Positions 27,408 to 36,694 are shown, counted from the first letter of the stretch. The stretch: 64,000 bases of DNA from Methylobacillus flagellatus (GCF_005502435.1 NZ_SCOU01000004.1:124001-188000); one strand, 5' to 3'. Notes: generated from the sequence alone by a model not told the origin. Translations and numbers: made by a program.

Positions 27408-27730
27408 TTTGCCATCTCGGTGCGCAGGCTGGCCGCGCTCTGGTCTACCAGCCTGGCTTCGGCCACATCGTAACCTGCCTCTTTGATGATCTGCCTGAAC
27501 TGCTCGATAGGCACGCTCTGGCCGTCTTTCAGTTCCAGCACCACGATGTGCTGTTTTAGATCGATGAACACGTCCTGCGCGGCTGGCAGGCTGCGCAGCT
27601 TTTTCTCTATGCCTTTGGCGCAGAAGGCGCACACCATGCCGTTGACTTCGGCCTTGATGCTGCTGGCTGCCATGGCGGCGTTGGAAAACAGGAACAGGCT
27701 AAACAAGCTGATCACAATGGTTTTTTTCAT
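27404..27730 (-). CDS. MerP-like periplasmic heavy-metal-associated domain protein
   Basis: A 108-residue protein with a signal peptide (about residues 1-20, cut near AMA) and one HMA domain holding the metal site GMVCAFCAKGIEK near residues 29-41. The HMA family core, beta-alpha-beta with VFIDLKQHIVVLEL, follows. It should bind a soft metal ion in the periplasm and pass it to the MerT-like protein that overlaps its end by four bases (ATGA). A good AAGGAA ribosome binding site precedes the ATG, deciding the start over one 33 bases upstream. Confidence 0.82.
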   Translation of the reverse strand: MKKTIVISLFSLFLFSNAAMAASSIKAEVNGMVCAFCAKGIEKKLRSLPAAQDVFIDLKQHIVVLELKDGQSVPIEQFRQIIKEAGYDVAEARLVDQSAASLRTEMAK

Positions 27731-27759
27731 GATGGGATTCCTTGAATGGGTTTGAATGA

Positions 27760-28443
27760 TCAAAACACGAACATCAGATTGACTCTGGGCATGCGGTCTT
27801 CAGGCGTGAACGGATTGGTCATGCCCACTTCCACAAAGTAGTTCTTGTTGATGAACCTGAGCGCGGGCGTCACCTGGAACGCGGGTGACATATTGCTCAT
27901 GGTTCTGGCCTCCAGCACGAACCAGGGCTGCGTCTGGTCGAAGCCGGTCTCGTAGAACGAGAAGCCGGCCTGCACCGAAGCGCTGTCGAAGTTCATGCCC
28001 GGGGCACGCACCATGCGCAACTTGCCAAGCAAATATACGCGTGTGGTTTCGTAGTCGAACTGTACGCTGGGGGTGTAGGCCAGGCCGGACTGGTCGTCGC
28101 CATGCGATTCACCGATGCCACCCGTGAACCAGAAATTGGCCTGACCACCCTTGAAGTTCCAGCGTTTGAGCAGATTGGTATAGCTCAGCGCGGAGATGGT
28201 GCTGGTGCGATCGTTCTTGTCACGCATGCGCATGAACTCCACGCCATAGGCTTGGCCGACCTTGGCCGAGTAGTTGGCCATCATTTCCTGATAATCCGGG
28301 CCGAACTCGCCCATTACCATGGTGCTGTCGGCAAAGCCCATCAGGGCCGCGGCCTGTGCCTGTGGGACGAAGCCGATTGATGCCAATGCCAGGATTGCAA
28401 TAAAGCGGGGTGTCGCCGGAAAGGCGAGCAGATGTTTCCACAT
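27760..28443 (-). CDS. Secreted beta-barrel-like outer membrane protein of the metal cassette
   Basis: A 227-residue protein with a signal peptide (cut after AQA, about residue 31). The mature part is rich in alternating polar/aromatic strands and ends with the aromatic FVF terminus typical of outer membrane barrels. A methionine-rich stretch (MGFADSTMVMGEFGPDYQEMMANY and similar; Met recurs) opens the mature chain, which is suggestive of copper-handling surfaces. A strong AGGAGG ribosome binding site is present. No named family is recognised. The HMA gene follows after 29 bases. Confidence 0.72.
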   Translation of the reverse strand: MWKHLLAFPATPRFIAILALASIGFVPQAQAAALMGFADSTMVMGEFGPDYQEMMANYSAKVGQAYGVEFMRMRDKNDRTSTISALSYTNLLKRWNFKGGQANFWFTGGIGESHGDDQSGLAYTPSVQFDYETTRVYLLGKLRMVRAPGMNFDSASVQAGFSFYETGFDQTQPWFVLEARTMSNMSPAFQVTPALRFINKNYFVEVGMTNPFTPEDRMPRVNLMFVF

Positions 28444-28479
28444 AAAACCTCCTGAATATAAAAAGACGAGGGTAGGGTT

Positions 28480-28923
28480 TTACGCGTTGATGGGTGGTTT
28501 GATAGCGGGAGGGTGGTTGAGTGTAGCGAAAGTGTCGGTACTGAGCGCATGTCGGTCGGCTGGCATGGCAGCCAGGCGGGCGTCGAAGGCCTGCAGCTGC
28601 ATCATGGAAAGTGTGATCATGCACAAACCACAGCTGGCGCACTGGTGCTGGACGCTCTGTTGCTCATCACAACACGGCATCTCTGTAGGCTTGTCTGCGG
28701 TGTGCTGGTGGGTTCCAGCCGCTTCCATCATGCTGCTGGTGGCCATGTCATGGCAGGGCATCCCAGACGCGGGTGCAGTCTGTGCATCGTCTGCTGACAC
28801 CGGCACAGCCACCAGCGACTGCAACTGCATTGCGATGGCCATGGACGAAGCCGCGTTTGCCAGCAGGGGCAAACACAGCATCAACAGCAAGGCGATCAGC
28901 TTGTTCATCGACGGTATCATCAT
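28480..28923 (-). CDS. Met/His/Cys-rich secreted protein, probable metal binder
   Basis: About 147 residues from the MMIPSMNK start. A signal peptide (KLIALLLMLCLPLLANA) precedes a mature region with many metal-ligand residues: MPCHDMATSSMMEAAGTHQH, then EMPCCDEQQ, HQCASCGLCM. This is the profile of small secreted copper-binding or CopL/DUF2946-like proteins. The reading frame extends upstream to an ATG that overlaps the greB stop (29034), adding a repeat-encoded N-terminus that would hide the signal peptide, so the internal start is preferred. No good ribosome binding site decides it. Confidence 0.65.
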   Translation of the reverse strand: MMIPSMNKLIALLLMLCLPLLANAASSMAIAMQLQSLVAVPVSADDAQTAPASGMPCHDMATSSMMEAAGTHQHTADKPTEMPCCDEQQSVQHQCASCGLCMITLSMMQLQAFDARLAAMPADRHALSTDTFATLNHPPAIKPPINA

Positions 28924-28957
28924 GGCAGTACGCTTATGAGTCAAGTTGGCAGGCTGG

Positions 28958-29011
28958 GTTCCCGCGCTGCTTTTAGTTCCCGCGCTGCTTTTAGTTCCCG
29001 CGCTGCTTGTG
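28958..29011. repeat. Three tandem copies of an 18-bp unit
   Basis: The unit GTTCCCGCGCTGCTTTTA is repeated at 28958-28975 and 28976-28993, with a third, slightly changed copy at 28994-29011. The 18-base period keeps frame with the upstream extension of the Met/His/Cys-rich gene, coding for a Ser-Ala-Gly-Thr-Lys-type repeat if translated. It sits between greB and the metal cassette. Confidence 0.85.
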
Positions 29012-29030
29012 GTTTGCGCGCCGCTTGTGC

Positions 29031-29546
29031 TCATGATGGCTGGCCTGCGCCGCCCTGATCCGGGTCATGATAGGCGATCTCGACGATCTCATAGGCCTCT
29101 ACGCCGCCCGGCGACTGTACCTGCACCACATCACCGACCTGCTTGCCCAGCATGGCGCGCGCCAGTGGCGATACCCAGCTGATATAGCCCCTGGACGGCG
29201 CCAGCTCGTCCTGACCGACGATGCGGTAACGCAGCTCTGCCTCGCGATCCAGCGCATACAGCGTGACCCAGGCGCCGAAGAACACCTTCTCCAGATGTTG
29301 CTGCTGGGCAGGGTCCACCACCACGGCATTGTCCATGCGCTTGATCAGGAAACGCATGCGTGAATCGATCTGGCGCAAACGTCGCTTGCCATAGATGTAA
29401 TCGCCATTCTCGCTGCGGTCGCCGTTACTGGCTGCCCAGCTCACGGTGCGTACCACCTCCGGGCGCTCCACTTTGCGCAGCTGCTGGAATTCCTCTTCCA
29501 GTGCCGCAAAGCCCTGTGCCGTGATGTAATTTTTCTGATCTGCCAT
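29031..29546 (-). CDS. greB: Transcription elongation factor GreB
   Basis: A 171-residue Gre factor. The N-terminal coiled coil carries the acidic tip NGDRSENGDYIYGKRR (D and E pair that positions the catalytic Mg2+ for transcript cleavage), and the C-terminal FKBP-like domain has the ISWVSPLARAMLGK signature of GreB. It rescues backtracked RNA polymerase. The start MADQKNYIT is used. The stop overlaps an ATG of the following frame. It is divergent from the AddB-like gene with 44 bases between starts. Confidence 0.93.
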   Translation of the reverse strand: MADQKNYITAQGFAALEEEFQQLRKVERPEVVRTVSWAASNGDRSENGDYIYGKRRLRQIDSRMRFLIKRMDNAVVVDPAQQQHLEKVFFGAWVTLYALDREAELRYRIVGQDELAPSRGYISWVSPLARAMLGKQVGDVVQVQSPGGVEAYEIVEIAYHDPDQGGAGQPS

Positions 29547-29590
29547 GACGGCTATGGTATCGCACTGCGCGCCACGGCTAAAATACAAGC

Positions 29591-32332
29591 ATGACGACCT
29601 TGATCCTGTGTTCCACCGCACGACTGGCGCGCAGCTTGCGCGAACAGCACGCCCGTCAGCTGGCCGGTCAAGGCAGGCCCTGGCAGCCGCTGTCTGCGCT
29701 GACTTTGACGCAGTGGTTGGACGACGCACTGGATACGGCCTTGCTGAGTGGCGACATCGCGGTCGATAGTGTGCCTGTGGGGCGGCTCAGCCCGGCACAG
29801 GAGCGTTTGCTGTGGGAGCAGGCCATCGAGACTACGCTCAAGGATCTGGACACCGAGCCACTGTTCGATAAAGCGGGCCTGGCCAGTGCCGCGCAGGAAG
29901 CCAACCGGCTGTTGATCGAATGGAACCTTAGCCTTGATCACGACGACCTGGCCGAGGAGACACGCGCTTTCCTGCGCTGGCGTCAGCGTTTTCAAGCCCT
30001 GTGTAAACAGGCGGGCTGGCTGGAGCCGGTACGGTATATGAGCTGGCAGATCGCATCGCTGGCGCAGGCCAGTGCAGCGCTGCCGACCTGCATCGCATTG
30101 GCAGGTTTCGACCGCATCAGCCCTTTGCAGCAACGCCTGCTGGATCTGCTGCAACAGCGCGAGGTGCAGATCAGTCACTACCCTCTGGCGTATACCACTC
30201 CCCAAACAGCCACGCGTGTGGAGCTGGCGGATCAGGATGCCGAATGCCGCGCTGCCGTGGCCTGGGCTGCTGCGCAGCTGGATCAGGACGCCGAGCGCCG
30301 TATCGCCATCGTGGTGCCGGAGTTACAGGTGCTGCGTAGCAAGCTGGCCGCGCTGCTGGACGAGGCTTTGCAGCCGGAAGCCGTCACTGCCTCGCAGGCA
30401 GAGGTCCCACGGCGCTATGATTTTTCTTTGGGCGCTGCATTAGGCAGCCTGCCTCTGGTGACCTGCGCGCTGGGCTTGCTGCGCTGTGCATTGCAACGTC
30501 AGCCCTTGCCGCAGCACGAGCTGAGTGCCTTGCTGTTAAGCCCTTACTGGTCGGCCAGTGTGTTCGAGGAGGATGCCCGCGCACAGTTGGACGCGGCCAT
30601 GCGCGCAGGTCTGCCGCTCAACCTGACCGCCACGCGCGTGCTGTCTTTTGTCCGTCATCTGCAGGAAAAGCCCGCCGGTATCTCGGTGCCGCAGCTGCAT
30701 GAACATCTGCAGGCCTTGCTGACAGCGGCGCAATCGATGCCTGCACGGCAGCTGCCATCGGCCTGGGCGATGACGTTTGAGCGCTTATTGCAACTCGCAC
30801 ACTGGCCGGGCGAGCGCAGCTTGTCCAGTCATGAGTATCAGGCATGCCTGGCATTCCAGCGTGTCTTGCAGCAACTGGCGGCGCTGGACAGACTGTCCGG
30901 CACCATGTCCGCCGGGGAGGCGTTAACCAGGCTGGGGCGACTGTGCAGTGAGCAGATCTTCCAGCCAGAGGCAGAAGCCGTGCCGCGTCTGCAAGTGCTG
31001 GGCATGTTGGAAGCCAGTGCCTGGCCACTGGATGCCATGTGGGTGATGGGCATGAACGATCATGTGTGGCCACCGGCACCTGCGCCCAACCCCTTGTTGC
31101 CCGCCAGCTTGCAACGGCAGGCCGCAACGCCGAATGCCAGCAGTGAGGTACAGGTCGCCTTCGCGGAGCAGATCCAGCAGCGCTTGTTGCACAGCGCCAG
31201 CACGGTGTTGTTCTCTTCTGCCTTGAAGCAGGGTGAGCGCTTGCTAAGGCTGAGCCCCTTGATGCAAGGCATTCCCTTGCAACCGGAAGCGCCAGCGTAC
31301 TTCTACACGCTGGCCGAACAGCTGGCGGTGGATGTGCCTAGGCAGCTGGAATCCCTCACCGACGCGCAGGCGCCTGCGGTCGCAGATGGGCAGCATCTGA
31401 GCGGTGGCACCGGCTTGTTGCGCGCCCAGGCGATCTGCCCGGCTTGGGCCTTCTATCAATACCGGCTGCATGCGCGCGCCCTCAAAGAACCGGTGCAGGG
31501 CCTGGATGCGATGGAGCGCGGGACGCTGGTGCATGCCGTGCTGGAACAGTTCTGGGCTGCGCATCAGGCGCATGAGTTGCAGCAACTGAGCGAGGCTGGC
31601 AGTCTGCAGCAGGCCGTGAGTCTGGCGGCTGCCGCTGCCCTGGCTGCCTTCAGTGCGGCACGGCCATCCGCGCTGTCTGACAGTTTCTTACAGCTGGAGC
31701 AGCAGCGACTGACGCGGCTGGTGACCGCCTGGCTGCAGGACGTGGAGCTGCAGCGCAGTCCGGGTTTTGCCGTCACAGCGCTAGAGAAGAAAGACCAGAT
31801 CTTGCTGGAAGGCATTACCATCAGTTTGGTAGTGGACCGTATCGATACGCTGGAGGACGGGCGTCTGGTGCTCATGGATTACAAGACCGGGCAGCAGCTG
31901 GATTTCAAGAACTGGGCTGGCGCGCGCATCACCGAGCCACAGCTGCCCATCTATGCCGCCTTTGTGTTGCAGGACAGCGAGATCGCGGCGGTCTGTTACG
32001 CCCGGGTGCGGCTGGACTCCAACCGCTTTGTCGGTCTGGCCGCCGATGCTGATCTGTTGCCGGGCGTGGCTGGGCTAGACGATGCACGCATCCGCAAACA
32101 TTTCAATCCCGAACAATTCCCGGACTGGACCTCGGTGCGCCGTCACTGGCGCAGCAGCATCGAAGCGCTTGCGCAGCAATTGAAAGCAGGCGATGCCGCA
32201 GTGTGTTTCGAACAAGCCAAACAGCTGGCCTACTGCGAGGTGTTGCCGCTGCTGCGTTTGCCGGAGCGGCAACTGCAGTTCGAGCGCCCCGAATTGCTGG
32301 CGTCCATCCTGGCGGGAGGCTGCCATGACTGA
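29591..32332 (+). CDS. AddB-like PD-(D/E)XK nuclease of a recombination repair helicase-nuclease
   Basis: A 913-residue protein of the betaproteobacterial 'probable DNA repair protein' type (AddB-like), partner of the next gene. The C-terminal RecB-family nuclease shows GTLVHAVLEQFW, VVDRID, LMDYKTGQ and the QLPIY motif. The N-terminal helicase-like part lacks a Walker A lysine motif. The Fe-S cysteines of this family are reduced: CPAWAFYQYR and YC near residue 893 remain, but positions expected as Cys in CxxC and in the CR pair are Leu. The 3' end overlaps the helicase gene by eight bases. Confidence 0.85.
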   Translation: MTTLILCSTARLARSLREQHARQLAGQGRPWQPLSALTLTQWLDDALDTALLSGDIAVDSVPVGRLSPAQERLLWEQAIETTLKDLDTEPLFDKAGLASAAQEANRLLIEWNLSLDHDDLAEETRAFLRWRQRFQALCKQAGWLEPVRYMSWQIASLAQASAALPTCIALAGFDRISPLQQRLLDLLQQREVQISHYPLAYTTPQTATRVELADQDAECRAAVAWAAAQLDQDAERRIAIVVPELQVLRSKLAALLDEALQPEAVTASQAEVPRRYDFSLGAALGSLPLVTCALGLLRCALQRQPLPQHELSALLLSPYWSASVFEEDARAQLDAAMRAGLPLNLTATRVLSFVRHLQEKPAGISVPQLHEHLQALLTAAQSMPARQLPSAWAMTFERLLQLAHWPGERSLSSHEYQACLAFQRVLQQLAALDRLSGTMSAGEALTRLGRLCSEQIFQPEAEAVPRLQVLGMLEASAWPLDAMWVMGMNDHVWPPAPAPNPLLPASLQRQAATPNASSEVQVAFAEQIQQRLLHSASTVLFSSALKQGERLLRLSPLMQGIPLQPEAPAYFYTLAEQLAVDVPRQLESLTDAQAPAVADGQHLSGGTGLLRAQAICPAWAFYQYRLHARALKEPVQGLDAMERGTLVHAVLEQFWAAHQAHELQQLSEAGSLQQAVSLAAAAALAAFSAARPSALSDSFLQLEQQRLTRLVTAWLQDVELQRSPGFAVTALEKKDQILLEGITISLVVDRIDTLEDGRLVLMDYKTGQQLDFKNWAGARITEPQLPIYAAFVLQDSEIAAVCYARVRLDSNRFVGLAADADLLPGVAGLDDARIRKHFNPEQFPDWTSVRRHWRSSIEALAQQLKAGDAAVCFEQAKQLAYCEVLPLLRLPERQLQFERPELLASILAGGCHD

Positions 32333-35300
32333 TCAGCAACGCTGGCTGGAAGAAGATGCCGACAGCCGCTTGCAGGCGCTGGATGTGAACGCTTCCTTCA
32401 TCGTCGAAGCGCCTGCCGGTGCAGGCAAGACCGAGCTGCTGACCCAGCGCTACCTCAAGCTGCTGGAGGTGGTGGGCGAGCCGGAAGAGATCATCGCCAT
32501 CACCTTCACCAACAAGGCCGCCTCCGAGATGCGGGTGCGCATCCTGGATAGCCTGCAACATGCTGCTGATTCGGTGCCGGTCACGCAGCCACATAAGCAA
32601 CAGACGCGGCTACTGGCTAGCCGGGCGCTGGCGCGCAGTGCCGCACGTGGCTGGAGCCTGCTGCAGAACCCGTCGCGCCTGCGCATCTACACCATCGATT
32701 CCTTCAGTAGTAATCTGGCGCGGCAGATGCCCTTGATGAGCCGCTTTGGCGCTCAACCTGGCGTACGTGACGATGCGAGTGCTTACTATGAAGAAGCGGC
32801 GCTGCGTACGCTGGCATTGCTGGATGATGGCGTTGCGGTCGATATCATCGCCCCGGCCTTGGGGTATTTTGACAACGAGACCGAGCGGCTCACGCAGTTG
32901 CTGGCGAGCATGCTGGCCAAGCGTGACCAGTGGCTGGATTATGCCAATCATGAAGTGACGCGCGAGCAGGCGGAGCAGGCCTTGGCGCGTCTGGTGGCTG
33001 GCGAGATCGAGCGTGCTGCCGCGGTGCTCACGCCGGTGATGCAGCAGCAACTGATGCCGCTGGCGCGCTATGCAGCCTCCAACCTGCCTTGCGAAGAAAG
33101 CATCGCGCTGTTGCGTGATTGGGAAATACCGGTGCCGCCCAGCCCGCAGGCCTTGGTGATGTGGCGTGCCTTGAGTGATCTGCTGCTGACGGGTGGCGGT
33201 ACCTTGCGCAAATTGTTGAACAAGAATCAGGGCTTCCCGGCCACGCCAGAGGCCAAGCCCTACAAGCAGGCAATGACGGAGTTCATCGCAGTGCTGCAGC
33301 AGGATTCGACTGCCGAGGCGGCACTTGCTGCGCTGCGCAAGCTGCCGGATGTGCGTTATGACGATGCGCACTGGCAGGCCATCGCCATGTTCAGTCAGTT
33401 GTTGCGTATTGCAGCGGCGCAGCTTTGGCTGGTGTTCCAGGCCAACGGCGAGGTGGATTTCGTGGAAGTGGCGCAACGTGCGCTCAAGGCGCTGGCCGAC
33501 CCGGCTGGTAGCCCGACCGAGCTGGCCTTGCGGCTGGATTACCGTATCCAGCATCTGCTGGTGGACGAGTTCCAGGATACCAGCCCGGCCCAGGTGCGCC
33601 TGCTGGAATGCCTGACGCGCGGCTGGCAGCCCGGAGATGCTCGCTCGCTATTCCTGGTGGGTGACCCCATGCAGTCCATCTACCGTTTTCGCAAGGCCAA
33701 TGTCGGCCTGTTCCTGCGTGTGGCGCAGCACGGTATCGGTGATGTGTCGCTGCAGTCTTTGCGTTTGTGGCGCAACAACCGTTCCTGTGCCGCCGTGATC
33801 GACTGGATCAATCACGCGTTCGCCGGGGTGTTTCCGCCTGCTGACAGCATCTTGCAAGGTGCTATCCGTTACCGTGATTTCGCAGCTACCAAACCGGATG
33901 CAGCTGGTGCTGGTGTGCAAGTGCATGCGCTGGTGCCACTCGCGGCTGGCGAAGCGCTGGAGGATGCACTGGCGGGCGATGAGTTGGCGCATCAGGAGGC
34001 AGGTGATCCGCCTGCGGCTGAACTGGCATTGGATGAAGACGTGGATACCCTGCGCCTGCGCGAGGCCGACACCATCATCGACATCATTCGTGCCACCCAT
34101 GCCGAGGATCCGCAGCGCAAGATCGCGGTGCTGGTGCGCGCGCGCAACCATTTACATGCGCTGGTGAGCCGTATCCGCCGCCACCATCCCGGCCTGAATT
34201 TTCAGGCGGTAGAGATCGAGGCGCTGGCGCACCGGCAGATCGTGCAGGACCTGTTGTCGCTTACTTCTGCACTGCATCAGCGTGCCGACCGCCTGCACTG
34301 GCTGGCAGTGCTGCGTGCGCCATGGTGTGGTCTTACTATGGCGGACTTGCACATACTGGCGGCCGATGACAGGCAGCGCAGCATCCCCAGCCTGATGCAG
34401 GACAAGACGCGTCTTGCCGCCATGAGTGCAGATGGCCGGCAGCGCTTGCTTCATGTGCGGCAGGTGATGGAGGCAGCACTCAGCCAGCGCGGACGGCAGG
34501 GCACGGCGCGCTGGGTGCATGGTGTCTGGCTGATGCTGGGCGGTGCGCATTGTTTGTGGTCGCCTGGGGATGTGCGGGATGTGCAGGCCTTCTTCGAGCG
34601 TATCGCGCAACTGGAAGCGGCCGGGCGCTTCTCCATGGAGCAGCTGGCGATGGAAGTCGGCAAGCTGTATGCCGCGCCTGACGCCAGTGCCAACGAAACT
34701 TTGCAGTTCATGACCATCCATAAATCCAAAGGGCTGGAGTTCGACACGGTCATCCTGCCTGGCCTGGACCGCAAAACTGGGGTGCAGGACAGCGCTTTGT
34801 TGCTGTGGGAAGAGCTGGTGGGTGGTGATGGTGTGGATGCGCATGTGGCAGAGAGCGATCTGGTCGCGGCCATGCTGCCTGCCAAGGGTGCCAGAAAGGC
34901 GGGTCCAAGCTTGTACGATTACCTCAAGCGCCTGGAAGCCCAGCGCGCCGCTAACGAAGATGCGCGTGTGCTGTATGTGGCCGCCACGCGTGCCGAGCGC
35001 TCGCTGCACCTGATCGGCGTGGCGCGCCCAGACCAGCAGGGCGTGTTGCAGGCACCGAAACAGAGTTTTTTACAGTTGCTGTGGCCGTATGTCCATACAC
35101 ATTATCAGGCGGTTGCAGATCAGGTAGCGGTTGCCAGCAGCTTGCCTGCTGCAGTCGGCGGCCTGGAAAGCTTTGTGCCCAAGCTGGTGCGCCTTGCCGT
35201 GCCGTTGGTGCCCCAGATGCTGGCGTCTGCCATGCCGGCCTCGACTGGCCAGTCTCAAGTGACGCGCTCCAGGGTGGACCAGACAGCAGGAGAGCAAGCG

Positions 35301-35834
35301 GGATCGGGCTTGCCCGGTGAGCAGGTCGATACGCTGATCGGTGTGCTGGCACACCGCTATCTGGAGCTGATGGCGCAGCAGGGGCTGGCCGCGTGGACCC
35401 CGGCACGTGTCATCAGCCTGATGCCGGCGATGCGTAAATGGTTGCAGCGGCAATCCATCCCGGATGCCCTGCTCGATGATGCGGTGCAGCGCTGCAGTGC
35501 GATGCTGCAGCTCACCCTGGCGAGTGAGGATGCGCACTGGCTGCTGCAAGCGCGCGACAGTTTGCGTGCTGAATGGCCACTGGCCAGCGAGATGGACGGG
35601 GAGTGGCGTACGCAGCGACTCGACCTGACCTTTGTCGAAGCCGGACAGCGCTGGGTGGTGGATTACAAATCCACGCGGCTGGCGCAGGACGCCGATACGG
35701 CTGCTTTGCGCAGGCTGGCCGAGCAGTATCGCGACCAACTTCAGGCTTATGCCGATCTGTTCGATGCCGACCCCCTGCCAGTGCGTAAAGCTATCTTCTT
35801 TCTGGGGTGTGCCAAGCTGATCGAGTTGAACTAG
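32325..35834 (+). CDS. UvrD/AddA-like helicase-nuclease (exodeoxyribonuclease V beta-like)
   Basis: A 1169-residue SF1A helicase with all main motifs: Walker A APAGAGKTELL (near residues 29-39), ITFTNKAASEMR, LLVDEFQDTSPAQ, FLVGDPMQSIYRFR, MTIHKSKGLEFD and YVAATRAERSLHL. A C-terminal RecB-type nuclease follows (HRYLEL, WVVDYKST, YRDQLQAYADLF). Together with the overlapping AddB-like protein it should process double-strand ends for homologous recombination. The ATG overlaps the previous stop region (ATGACTGA). An intrinsic terminator follows at about 35.92 kb. Confidence 0.92.
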   Translation: MTDQQRWLEEDADSRLQALDVNASFIVEAPAGAGKTELLTQRYLKLLEVVGEPEEIIAITFTNKAASEMRVRILDSLQHAADSVPVTQPHKQQTRLLASRALARSAARGWSLLQNPSRLRIYTIDSFSSNLARQMPLMSRFGAQPGVRDDASAYYEEAALRTLALLDDGVAVDIIAPALGYFDNETERLTQLLASMLAKRDQWLDYANHEVTREQAEQALARLVAGEIERAAAVLTPVMQQQLMPLARYAASNLPCEESIALLRDWEIPVPPSPQALVMWRALSDLLLTGGGTLRKLLNKNQGFPATPEAKPYKQAMTEFIAVLQQDSTAEAALAALRKLPDVRYDDAHWQAIAMFSQLLRIAAAQLWLVFQANGEVDFVEVAQRALKALADPAGSPTELALRLDYRIQHLLVDEFQDTSPAQVRLLECLTRGWQPGDARSLFLVGDPMQSIYRFRKANVGLFLRVAQHGIGDVSLQSLRLWRNNRSCAAVIDWINHAFAGVFPPADSILQGAIRYRDFAATKPDAAGAGVQVHALVPLAAGEALEDALAGDELAHQEAGDPPAAELALDEDVDTLRLREADTIIDIIRATHAEDPQRKIAVLVRARNHLHALVSRIRRHHPGLNFQAVEIEALAHRQIVQDLLSLTSALHQRADRLHWLAVLRAPWCGLTMADLHILAADDRQRSIPSLMQDKTRLAAMSADGRQRLLHVRQVMEAALSQRGRQGTARWVHGVWLMLGGAHCLWSPGDVRDVQAFFERIAQLEAAGRFSMEQLAMEVGKLYAAPDASANETLQFMTIHKSKGLEFDTVILPGLDRKTGVQDSALLLWEELVGGDGVDAHVAESDLVAAMLPAKGARKAGPSLYDYLKRLEAQRAANEDARVLYVAATRAERSLHLIGVARPDQQGVLQAPKQSFLQLLWPYVHTHYQAVADQVAVASSLPAAVGGLESFVPKLVRLAVPLVPQMLASAMPASTGQSQVTRSRVDQTAGEQAGSGLPGEQVDTLIGVLAHRYLELMAQQGLAAWTPARVISLMPAMRKWLQRQSIPDALLDDAVQRCSAMLQLTLASEDAHWLLQARDSLRAEWPLASEMDGEWRTQRLDLTFVEAGQRWVVDYKSTRLAQDADTAALRRLAEQYRDQLQAYADLFDADPLPVRKAIFFLGCAKLIELN

Positions 35835-35918
35835 TCCCTCCTTAGCTTTTTTATCGTTTCATCCGCCTTCCTATGGGTCACCGCGAACCGGGGTTTGACA
35901 GTCGCTTTTCACGAACAT

Positions 35919-35943
35919 AACCTTTTGACATAAAAGGTTTTTT
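35919..35943 (+). terminator. Rho-independent terminator after the AddA-like gene
   Basis: AACCTTTT (35919-35926), loop GACAT, AAAAGGTT (35932-35939), then TTTT. It stands between the helicase gene and the pseudopilin gene. The stem is AT-rich, so efficiency may be moderate. Confidence 0.7.
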
Positions 35944-35994
35944 GTCACGATGTCAGGTATCCCGGGAACTTAACCTATCTTAGGAGGCACTATC

Positions 35995-36642
35995 ATGAAA
36001 CGAAACGCAGGCTTTACCTTGATCGAATTGGCCATCGTGCTGGTGGTGGTTGGTTTATTGCTGGGCGGGGTGCTCAAAGGGCAGGAGTTGATCGGCAGTG
36101 CCAAGGTCAAGAGTCTTACTTCCGAATTGAAGAACCTGCAGACCTATATGTATACCTATCAGGATAAATTCCGCGCCCTGCCTGGCGATGACCGCAGTGC
36201 CGCCATTCATGTGGGGGGTACCAATGCCGCCGGCACCCAGAATGCCAGTATAGACGGTGTCTGGAACGGCGCCAGCCTGCCAGCTGCCAGCGAGACCGAG
36301 TTGTTCTGGCAGCATGTGCGCCTGGCTGGCCTTGCCAACGGCAGCACCAATATCAACACAGCGGGCTATTACCCCCGCAACACGGAAGGTGGCCGGATCG
36401 GCGTGCAGAGCAGTGCCACACTGGCGGTGTTGACCAACATGCCAGCCGGGCATGCAGGCTGCATGGATGGTTTGTCCAGCAAGCTGGTGACGCAGATGGA
36501 TATCCTGCTGGACGATGGCGAGACCTCTAGCGGCAGCTTGCGGGCCTACGACACCGCAGTTCTGACGGCGCGCGATGGCGACTCTACGGCCAGCATCAAT
36601 GCGGCACCTGCGGCGAGCTACGCGGTGTGCCTTGCTTTCTAG
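35995..36642 (+). CDS. Lone type IV pilin-like protein (prepilin)
   Basis: A 215-residue protein with a class III signal: short basic leader MKRNAG cut before FTLIELAIVLVVVGLLLG, with the conserved Glu5, to be processed and N-methylated by prepilin peptidase. After the helix comes YTYQDKFRALPGDD, seen in many betaproteobacterial pseudopilins. Two cysteines near the C-terminus (GHAGCMDG and YAVCLAF) may form the D-region disulphide. A good AGGAGGCAC site precedes the ATG. It is monocistronic between two terminators, away from other pilus genes; pilSR is 32 kb away. Confidence 0.85.
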   Translation: MKRNAGFTLIELAIVLVVVGLLLGGVLKGQELIGSAKVKSLTSELKNLQTYMYTYQDKFRALPGDDRSAAIHVGGTNAAGTQNASIDGVWNGASLPAASETELFWQHVRLAGLANGSTNINTAGYYPRNTEGGRIGVQSSATLAVLTNMPAGHAGCMDGLSSKLVTQMDILLDDGETSSGSLRAYDTAVLTARDGDSTASINAAPAASYAVCLAF

Positions 36643-36694
36643 CAAGTTCTGCTTTTCGGTCAGGGCAGGTTTCTGCCGTGAAAAATGCAACATC

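Noticed and set aside
26976-27730. Mercury resistance operon
   Set aside because: The MerT- and MerP-like proteins lack merR and merA, and the cassette includes unrelated secreted proteins, so mercury resistance should not be assumed.
28958-29011. CRISPR array
   Set aside because: Units are 18 bases and directly adjacent with no spacers, and no cas genes are present.
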